A DNA stretch of 10,722 bases from Belnapia sp. (GTDB lineage: Bacteria > Pseudomonadota > Alphaproteobacteria > Acetobacterales > Acetobacteraceae): the NCBI GenBank assembly GCA_028291445.1, contig JAQGIA010000275.1:1-10722 (forward strand). The letters are read 5' to 3'. This document shows, piece after piece, positions 5,938 to 10,722 of this stretch. The translations under genes and the position numbers were made by a program. The notes under the pieces were generated by a model. It was given only the letters and a program-made list of their open reading frames with translations. It had not been told where the DNA came from and made no database searches. Numbering within the stretch: the stretch's first letter is position 1; each line of letters starts with the position of its first letter.

Positions 5938-7008
5938 ATGGAGAGAGACATGTCCGGCCAAACCGCCAATCCGACTCAGAAGCCGATCCTGCGGGCGCTT
6001 GCCGGGGAAGCTGTCTGGCCACCGCCGATGTGGCTGATGCGTCAGGCCGGCCGCTACCTGCCGGAGTATCGCGAGATCCGCGCCCAGGCCGGGGGCTTCA
6101 TTGCCCTCTGCACCGCACCCGAGATGGCGGCCGAGGTCACCCTGCAACCGATCCGCCGCTATGGCTTCGATGCGGCCATCCTGTTTTCGGATATCTTGAT
6201 GGTGCCCTGGGCCATGGGACAGCCGCTGCACTTCGCCGAGGGCGAAGGGCCGGTGCTCGAGCCGGTGCGGGATGCTGCCTCGATCGGCAGGCTGGACCCT
6301 ACGGTCTGCGCCGGTAATGCGGCGGCGATCATGGAAACGGTCCGGCTGGTCCGGGCCGCGCTGGATACCGAGTCGCCGAAAACCACCCTGATCGGCTTCG
6401 CCGGCAGCCCCTTCACCGTGGCCTGCTACATGGTCGAGGGTCATGGCAGCCGGGACTTCGCCGCGACCCGCAGCATGGCCTATGGCGACCCGATGCTGTT
6501 CGGCAAGCTGATCCGCACCCTGATCGAAGCCAGCACCGGGTATCTGCTGGCCCAGGCGGAAGCCGGGGCCGAGGTGCTGATGCTGTTCGACAGCTGGGCC
6601 GGCCTGCTCGCCCCCTCCCAATTCCGTCGCTGGGTGATCGAGCCGACCGCGACTCTGGTGCGGGCCATCCGCAAGCGGCAACCGGATATCCCGATCATCG
6701 GCTTCCCACGCCTGGCTGGACCGATGCTGGTCGAATACGCCCAGCGCACCGGGGTGCAGTGCCTGGGGATCGATACCAGCATGGATCTCCGCTGGGCCGC
6801 CTCGGCGGTGCCGGAAGGCATGGCGTTGCAGGGCAATCTGGACCCGCTCTCGCTGGTGACGGGCGGGATGGCGCTGGAGGCGGAGGCGCGGTCGATCCTG
6901 GGCGCCATGCGCGGGCGGCCGTTCATCTTCAACCTCGGCCATGGGATCGAGAAGGTGACCGCTCCGGAGAATGTCGCGGCCCTGGTGCGGCTGGTCCGGA
7001 CAGGCTAA
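5938..7008 (+). CDS. hemE: Uroporphyrinogen decarboxylase
   Basis: 356-residue cytosolic enzyme that removes four carboxyl groups from uroporphyrinogen III to give coproporphyrinogen III. Signature 1 is PMWLMRQAGR (30-39). The catalytic aspartate region is ILFSDILMVPWAMG (81-94, D85). Signature 2 is GFAGSPFTVACYMVEG (153-168) with the substrate-contacting Y164. Also present are GNLDP (299-303) and NLGHGI (332-337, H335). Length matches the family (about 350). I chose the ATG at 5938, with GAGGG nine bases upstream; the ATG at 5950 (MSGQTA) is a credible alternative. It is divergent from ppsR across the putative origin and is the first gene of a heme run ending at hemJ. A 104-bp gap separates it from hemH, so hemH may also have its own promoter. 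No residue anomaly was seen. Confidence 0.96.
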   Translation: MERDMSGQTANPTQKPILRALAGEAVWPPPMWLMRQAGRYLPEYREIRAQAGGFIALCTAPEMAAEVTLQPIRRYGFDAAILFSDILMVPWAMGQPLHFAEGEGPVLEPVRDAASIGRLDPTVCAGNAAAIMETVRLVRAALDTESPKTTLIGFAGSPFTVACYMVEGHGSRDFAATRSMAYGDPMLFGKLIRTLIEASTGYLLAQAEAGAEVLMLFDSWAGLLAPSQFRRWVIEPTATLVRAIRKRQPDIPIIGFPRLAGPMLVEYAQRTGVQCLGIDTSMDLRWAASAVPEGMALQGNLDPLSLVTGGMALEAEARSILGAMRGRPFIFNLGHGIEKVTAPENVAALVRLVRTG

Positions 7009-7112
7009 CCCGCTTCATGCAATTGCCGCCTTGATCCGCTGCGATGCGGCCAAATCTGCGGTGCGTCAGATCGTGCGCGGGATCTGCAGTGTGATAGGCC
7101 GAGGAAGTTTCG

Positions 7113-8189
7113 ATGCAGCGGGTGGCGGTGGTTCTGTTCAACCTCGGAGGGCCGGATGCACCGGAGAGCGTGCGACCCTTCCTGGAGAACCTGTTCACCG
7201 ACCCTGCCATCCTGCGGGTGCCGGGCTTCATCCGGCCCCTGCTGGGCAAGTTCATCGCCAAGCGGCGGACCAAGGCGGCCTCGGAGAATTATGCGATCAT
7301 CGGCGGCAAGTCGCCGCTGCTGGAGCTGACCGAGGAGCAGGCCGGCAACCTGGAGGTATCGCTGAACCAGGCTGGCGAGGCGCAGTACCGCTGCTTCGTG
7401 GCCATGCGCTACTGGCACCCGATGAGCGATGCCGCCGCCCGTGCGGTCCAGGCCTGGGCGCCGGACAGCATCCTGCTGCTGCCGCTCTATCCCCAGTATT
7501 CCACCACGACGACCGGCAGCAGCATCGGCGCCTGGGACCAGGCCGCGGCCGGGATCGGCCTCAAGGCGCCGACCACGACTCTGTGCTGCTACCATTCGGA
7601 TCCCGCCTTCGCCGCGGCGACCGCGGTCGAGGTCAAGGCCGCCTATGGCCGGGCCAGGGCAGCGCTATCGCCGGAGGTGCCGCTGCGCATCCTGTTTTCC
7701 GCCCATGGCCTGCCGGAAAGCATCGTCAAGGATGGCGACCCCTACCAGTGGCAGGTCGAGCAGACCGTGGCCGCGGTGGTCTCCCACCTCGATATCGCGC
7801 CGCTCGACCATATCGTCTGCTACCAGTCCCGCGTGACGCCACAGAAATGGATCGGTCCGAGCACCGGGGACGAGCTGGAACGGGCCGGGCACGACAAGAC
7901 CGCGGTGCTGGTATGCCCGATCGCCTTCGTCTCCGAGCATTCCGAAACGCTGGTCGAATTGGATGTCGAATACCGTGCGGAAGCCGAGCGGCTCGGCGTC
8001 CCGGGCTATTTTCGGGTGCCGGCGCAGAATAGCGACCCGGGGTTCATCCGTGCCCTGCATGAGCTGGTCCTGCGGGCGATAGGCGGCGAGCGGCGCCTGT
8101 GCAGCTTCGCCGGGGCGCGGCAATGCCCGAAGCCATTCGGCGACTGTCCGCATGGCAAAGCCCCGGCACGCGCCCGGGAGATGGCCTGA
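7113..8189 (+). CDS. hemH: Ferrochelatase, probable [2Fe-2S] type
   Basis: 358-residue enzyme that inserts Fe2+ into protoporphyrin IX to make protoheme. Family segments in order: VVLFNLGGPDAPESVRPFL (6-24), YAIIGGKSPL (60-69), LLLPLYPQYSTTTTGS (121-136), FSAHGLPES with catalytic-type H198 (195-203), CYQSRVTPQKW (236-246) and PIAFVSEHSETL (269-280). The C-terminal tail has C330, C338 and C345, and C158/C159 lie internally. This resembles the one-internal-plus-three-tail cysteine layout of ferrochelatases shown to hold a [2Fe-2S] cluster, a property reported for Caulobacter HemH; the cluster here is inferred. The start is supported by GAGGAAG five bases before the ATG. The stop overlaps the HAD gene start (TGATG), so the two are coupled. 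Confidence 0.95.
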   Translation: MQRVAVVLFNLGGPDAPESVRPFLENLFTDPAILRVPGFIRPLLGKFIAKRRTKAASENYAIIGGKSPLLELTEEQAGNLEVSLNQAGEAQYRCFVAMRYWHPMSDAAARAVQAWAPDSILLLPLYPQYSTTTTGSSIGAWDQAAAGIGLKAPTTTLCCYHSDPAFAAATAVEVKAAYGRARAALSPEVPLRILFSAHGLPESIVKDGDPYQWQVEQTVAAVVSHLDIAPLDHIVCYQSRVTPQKWIGPSTGDELERAGHDKTAVLVCPIAFVSEHSETLVELDVEYRAEAERLGVPGYFRVPAQNSDPGFIRALHELVLRAIGGERRLCSFAGARQCPKPFGDCPHGKAPARAREMA

Positions 8190-8860
8190 TGCCCATAGCC
8201 AAGCGGCCTGCTGCCGTGCTGTTCGACTGCGATGGCGTGCTGGCCGATAGCGAAGGCCTGGTGAACCGGATGGTCGCGGCCGATCTGACCGAGCGCGGTT
8301 GGCCGCTGACCGCCGGGCAGGCGCGGGAAACATTTCTCGGCATGGCGCTGCCGGATATGGTGCCGATGATCCATGCGAGATGCGGTGGCCTGCCGCAGGA
8401 TTGGGCGACCTCGCTGTCCCGACGCATCGTCCAGGCGTTGCTTGACGAGGTGGAAGCGGTACCCGGCGCGGTGGCCGCGTTGCAGGCCGTGGCGGCAGCC
8501 GGCATTCCCCTGGCGGTGGCCTCCAATTCCACCCGGGACGAGTTGGTTGCCAAGCTGGCGCGCCTGGAACTGGCAGGCTTCTTCGGCGATCGGGTCTTCA
8601 GCTTCGAGGATGTGGCCAGGCCCAAGCCGGCGCCTGACATGTATCTGGCGGCGGCAGCGGCCTGCGGGGCGGCGCCGCAGAATTGCGTGGTGGTGGAGGA
8701 CAGCCTTTTGGGCGCTCGTGCAGGCATTGCCGCAGGCTGCCGGGTCTTCGGCTTTACACGGGAGACCGACCCGCGGGTATTGGCGGCCGTGGGTGCGGTA
8801 ACATTCCACAGCATGGCGGAATTGCCGGACCTTCTCGGCATAGCGGGCGGAGGAGCATAG
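8189..8860 (+). CDS. HAD-superfamily hydrolase (phosphatase/beta-phosphoglucomutase-like)
   Basis: 223-residue HAD protein with all four motifs: nucleophile and acid/base D13 and D15 in LFDCDGVLADSE (11-22), motif II in ASNSTRDE (111-118, S112 or S114), motif III K146 in ARPKPAPDMY (143-152), and acidic motif IV VVVEDSLLGARAG (167-179). A helical cap lies between motifs I and II (roughly 22-90), the usual subclass I architecture shared by phosphoglycolate, 6-phosphogluconate and beta-phosphoglucomutase-like enzymes. The substrate cannot be assigned. The ATG overlaps the hemH stop by one base, with GGGAG eight bases upstream; an earlier in-frame start lies inside hemH. It is followed by the MORN-like gene after two bases. 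A link to heme synthesis is suggested only by its position. Confidence 0.9.
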   Translation: MPIAKRPAAVLFDCDGVLADSEGLVNRMVAADLTERGWPLTAGQARETFLGMALPDMVPMIHARCGGLPQDWATSLSRRIVQALLDEVEAVPGAVAALQAVAAAGIPLAVASNSTRDELVAKLARLELAGFFGDRVFSFEDVARPKPAPDMYLAAAAACGAAPQNCVVVEDSLLGARAGIAAGCRVFGFTRETDPRVLAAVGAVTFHSMAELPDLLGIAGGGA

Positions 8861-8862
8861 CG

Positions 8863-9447
8863 ATGCGGCTCGGACGCAATCTATTGGCCGCGGTGGCGGC
8901 ATTGGGGTTGATGGCGGCCGGCGAGCCGCCCGAAGCGGAGCGGATGGTGCCAGGTGGGCGCGCCGGATGGGTGGCGGATCCGGCTAGCGGCTGCTGGCTC
9001 TGGGCCGGTGGGATCGAACCGGGCGCGACCGATATCGCCGCCGACTGGAACGGCAAATGCCCCGAAGGTCCGGCGGAGGGTCCTGGCCGGGCCGTGGTGA
9101 CCTGGCGAAGCCGTGGCGAGGTCCGCCGCATGGATTATCTGGGCGACATCGTCCACGGCAAGAACGATGGCCGCGGCAAGCTGGTCATCACCGAGGGCGA
9201 CCTGGTGGTGAGCGAGGAGGAAGGCCAGTTCCAGGACGACAGGCTGGTCGATGGCCGCATGGCGCTGCCGCGTCTTGGTCTGGAATTCGAGGGCAAGCTG
9301 CGGGCCGGCCATCCGCAGGGGCCTGGCCGATTGACCGTGCGGGGCCGGGTATTCCAGGGCGAATGGGCGAATGGCTGCCTGCAGCAGGGAGATGGCTGGG
9401 TCGCCTTCACCCGGCCGGTCGAAAGCTGCGCCGGCCAGGATACCTGA
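8863..9447 (+). CDS. Small exported MORN-repeat-like protein, function unknown
   Basis: 194 residues. The N-terminus looks like a signal peptide: MRLGRN, then a hydrophobic stretch LLAAVAALGLMAAG (7-20), with likely cleavage near residue 20, so a periplasmic location is expected. The mature part contains degenerate MORN-type units, recognised by the Y/F-x-G...G...G-x-G pattern: YLGDIVHGKNDGRG (92-105), GQFQDDRLVDG (121-131), FEGKLRAGHPQGPG (142-155) and FQGEWANG (164-171). There are four mature cysteines (C44, C66, C172, C189) that could form disulfides. I know no named family for the whole protein. The ATG has a strong ribosome site GGAGGAG (8849-8855) and lies two bases after the HAD stop; hemJ follows four bases later. 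Its place inside the hemH-hemJ run suggests co-expression only. Confidence 0.75.
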   Translation: MRLGRNLLAAVAALGLMAAGEPPEAERMVPGGRAGWVADPASGCWLWAGGIEPGATDIAADWNGKCPEGPAEGPGRAVVTWRSRGEVRRMDYLGDIVHGKNDGRGKLVITEGDLVVSEEEGQFQDDRLVDGRMALPRLGLEFEGKLRAGHPQGPGRLTVRGRVFQGEWANGCLQQGDGWVAFTRPVESCAGQDT

Positions 9448-9451
9448 CTGC

Positions 9452-9904
9452 ATGACCCTGGATGTGCTGGCTGGTGCCTATCCCTGGACTAAGGCCTTCC
9501 ATCTGATGGCGGTGATCGCCTGGATGGCGGGGCTGTTCTACCTGCCGAGGCTCTACGTCTATCACTCGCAGGTCACGCCGGGCGGCGGCGAGAGCGAGTT
9601 GTTCAAGACGATGGAGCGGCGCCTGCTGCGGGCCATCATGAACCCCGCCATGATCGTCGCCTGGTTACTCGGACTGGCCCTGGTGCTGACGCCGGGGGCG
9701 GTGGATTGGCATGGCGGCTGGTGGCATCTGAAGCTGCTGTGCGTGGTGGCGATGACCGTCTTCCACATGCATCTGGCAGCCGCGCGGAAGGGCTTCCTGG
9801 CCGACCAGCGCCCCAGGACCGAGCGTTACTGGCGGGCGATGAACGAGGTGCCGACGGTCCTCATGATCGTCATCGTCCTGATGGTGATCGTGAAGCCGTT
9901 CTGA
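9452..9904 (+). CDS. hemJ: HemJ: protoporphyrinogen IX oxidase (UPF0093), membrane protein
   Basis: 150-residue inner-membrane protein of the HemJ family, which converts protoporphyrinogen IX to protoporphyrin IX ahead of ferrochelatase. Four hydrophobic segments are visible at about 14-32, 62-80, 92-110 and 133-148. The conserved features are KAFHLMAVIAWMAGLFYLPRLYVYH (14-38; H17 is the conserved histidine) and WWHLKLL (90-96; K94), corresponding to the His and Lys implicated in heme binding in this family. I chose the ATG at 9452, which gives the standard N-terminus; AGGA lies 11 bases upstream. It follows the MORN-like gene by four bases and is the last gene before the rho promoter. No hemG or hemY-type oxidase is present, so HemJ supplies the oxidation step in this cluster. 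Confidence 0.94.
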   Translation: MTLDVLAGAYPWTKAFHLMAVIAWMAGLFYLPRLYVYHSQVTPGGGESELFKTMERRLLRAIMNPAMIVAWLLGLALVLTPGAVDWHGGWWHLKLLCVVAMTVFHMHLAAARKGFLADQRPRTERYWRAMNEVPTVLMIVIVLMVIVKPF

Positions 9905-9966
9905 GAGGCCCTGCGGATGCCGGTGCCGGGGGTTGACGACGGCAAAAAGCCAAGCCGACTGCTGGC

Positions 9967-9995
9967 TTGACGGTAGGCGGTCCGGTCCCTAGGAT
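9967..9995 (+). promoter_or_regulatory. Predicted sigma70-type promoter for rho
   Basis: TTGACG (9967-9972), 17-bp spacer, TAGGAT (9990-9995): five of six and four of six matches to consensus. Transcription would start near 10002, giving a leader of roughly 205 nt to the rho ATG. The -35 overlaps the right arm of an AAGCCA/TGGCTT inverted repeat (9947-9952 and 9963-9968), and a second TTGACG lies 34 bp upstream (9933). Either could be an operator. No T-run follows the repeat, so a hemJ terminator is not supported. Confidence 0.6.
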
Positions 9996-10034
9996 CGTGC
10001 CGCTTCCTCGTGGTTGCCGGCGCTTCGCGCTTGG

Positions 10035-10063
10035 CTACCTACCACCTTTCCTCCTTCTTTCCT
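10035..10063 (+). promoter_or_regulatory. G-free C/T-rich leader run, candidate rut site
   Basis: 29 bases without a single G (14 C, 12 T, 3 A) in the predicted rho leader. Unstructured, C-rich, G-poor RNA is what Rho loads on, and rho is autoregulated by Rho-dependent attenuation in Escherichia coli. A rut function here is inference. Confidence 0.4.
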
Positions 10064-10124
10064 GGGACATCGCCGGCCATTGGCCCCGGCCCATCATGGG
10101 TCGTGTTCATGGCGCAGGCGGAAG

Positions 10125-10163
10125 GGCCGGTCCAAAGGCGCAGCCTGCTGCGCAAACCCGGCC
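10125..10163 (+). promoter_or_regulatory. Nested hairpin in the rho leader
   Basis: An inner perfect stem, GCGCAG (10138-10143) and CTGCGC (10148-10153) around the loop CCTG, is enclosed by an outer stem GGCCGG (10125-10130) and CCGGCC (10158-10163). It lies 45 bases before the rho start. There is no T-run after it, so it is a leader structure or pause hairpin and not an intrinsic terminator. Confidence 0.45.
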
Positions 10164-10207
10164 TCATTGGGACCGTCCTGTCCCCTCGCATCCGGACGCA
10201 CCGCGCC

Positions 10208-10722
10208 ATGCATCTCTCAGAACTCAAGGCCAAGAGCCCCGCCGACCTCCTTTCCTTCGCCGAGGAGTTGCAGATCGAGAACGCCTCCAGCCTGCGCAAG
10301 CAGGATATGATGTTCGCGATCCTCAAGCAGCTGGCGGAAAACGACCAGGCCATCTTCGGTGAAGGCACCCTGGAAATCCTGCCGGACGGCTTCGGCTTCC
10401 TTCGCAGCCCCCAGGCGAATTTCCTGCCCGGCCCGGATGACATCTACATCAGCCCCGCCCAGGTGCGCCGCTTCGGCCTGCGCACCGGCGATACCGTCGA
10501 AGGCCAGATCCGGGCACCGAAGGATGGCGAGCGTTACTTCGCGCTGCTCAAGGTCAATGCCATCAACTTCGAGCCGCCGGAGGCACTTCGCCACCGGATC
10601 AACTTCGACAACCTGACCCCGCTCTATCCGAACCGTCGCCTGAAGATGGAGAACCCGGAGGCGGAGGCGGTCGGCAAGGGCCCGACCAAGGACTATACCC
10701 ACCGCATCATCGACCTGATCGC
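10208..10722 (+). CDS. rho: Transcription termination factor Rho, N-terminal part (cut by window end)
   Basis: The first 171 residues of Rho, the hexameric RNA helicase that terminates transcription; the reading frame stays open to the window edge. The start [20 protein letters not shown] is the usual alphaproteobacterial Rho N-terminus, with the N-terminal helical domain at about 1-45. The cold-shock-like primary RNA-binding domain follows, with GFGFLR (61-66) and [16 protein letters not shown] (80-95). The ATPase domain lies beyond the window. The ribosome site is weak (CGGA 11 bases upstream). An in-frame ATG at 10109 would add 33 residues, but these are basic and not Rho-like. It is in the same direction as hemJ, after a 303-bp gap containing its own promoter, a G-free run and a hairpin. 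This hemJ-rho adjacency is common in alphaproteobacteria. Confidence 0.95.
   Translation, partial: MHLSELKAKSPADLLSFAEELQIENASSLRKQDMMFAILKQLAENDQAIFGEGTLEILPDGFGFLRSPQANFLPGPDDIYISPAQVRRFGLRTGDTVEGQIRAPKDGERYFALLKVNAINFEPPEALRHRINFDNLTPLYPNRRLKMENPEAEAVGKGPTKDYTHRIIDLI

Noticed and set aside
5884..6942. Open frame on the - strand (352 codons) opposite hemE
   Set aside because: Shadow of hemE, whose motifs are intact on the + strand.
7009..7112. Promoter in the hemE-hemH gap
   Set aside because: TTGATC at 7031 has no acceptable -10 at proper spacing, and no other convincing pair was seen; hemH may be read from the hemE transcript.
6971..8032. Open frame on the + strand (353 codons) overlapping hemH
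   Set aside because: Wrong frame for ferrochelatase motifs; the product is glycine/arginine/alanine-rich and unlike any family.
9947..9968. Inverted repeat AAGCCA/TGGCTT as a terminator for hemJ
   Set aside because: Only a 6-bp stem with a 10-base loop, no T-run after it, and its right arm overlaps the predicted rho -35 box.
10109..10207. In-frame upstream ATG extending rho by 33 residues
   Set aside because: No ribosome site before it, the added residues are basic and not Rho-like, and the ATG at 10208 gives the standard MHLSELK start.

Overview
The window looks like chromosomal DNA from a GC-rich alphaproteobacterium, probably a Rhodospirillales/Acetobacteraceae-type organism. Evidence: high GC in every reading frame, the maf-ppsR / hemE-hemH-hemJ-rho gene order typical of alphaproteobacteria, an alphaproteobacterial Rho N-terminus, and a local cluster of GANTC (CcrM-type) sites. 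The family placement is inference. I see no tRNA, rRNA, CRISPR array, IS element or phage gene.

Left part (1-4116, all + strand): a phytanoyl-CoA dioxygenase (PhyH)-family oxygenase; a lutB-lutC pair for L-lactate oxidation with no lutA in view; a Smr-domain protein; and a small XRE-type regulator whose start overlaps the smr stop. The XRE gene meets maf tail to tail, and the two stop codons share one CTAG palindrome.

Middle (4113-7008): maf and ppsR run leftward on the - strand and hemE runs rightward. The 300-bp divergent gap (5638-5937) is the most interesting stretch. In Caulobacter crescentus and Rickettsia prowazekii the chromosomal origin lies between hemE and the ppsR-type gene RP001. 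Here the gap holds seven GANTC sites within 103 bp, arranged as a duplicated three-site module, plus a perfect 13-bp inverted repeat, three TCCACA-core DnaA-box-like sites and an AT-richer patch. I read it as the probable replication origin (Cori type).

Right part (5938-10722, all + strand): hemE, hemH, a HAD phosphatase-like gene, a small exported MORN-like protein, hemJ and the start of rho (cut by the window end). Three late heme steps are encoded: uroporphyrinogen decarboxylation (HemE), protoporphyrinogen oxidation (HemJ) and iron insertion (HemH). The HAD and MORN-like genes sit inside this heme run with tight spacing, apparently co-translated. rho has its own promoter and a leader of about 200 nt with a G-free C/T-rich run and a nested hairpin, which suggests autoregulation.
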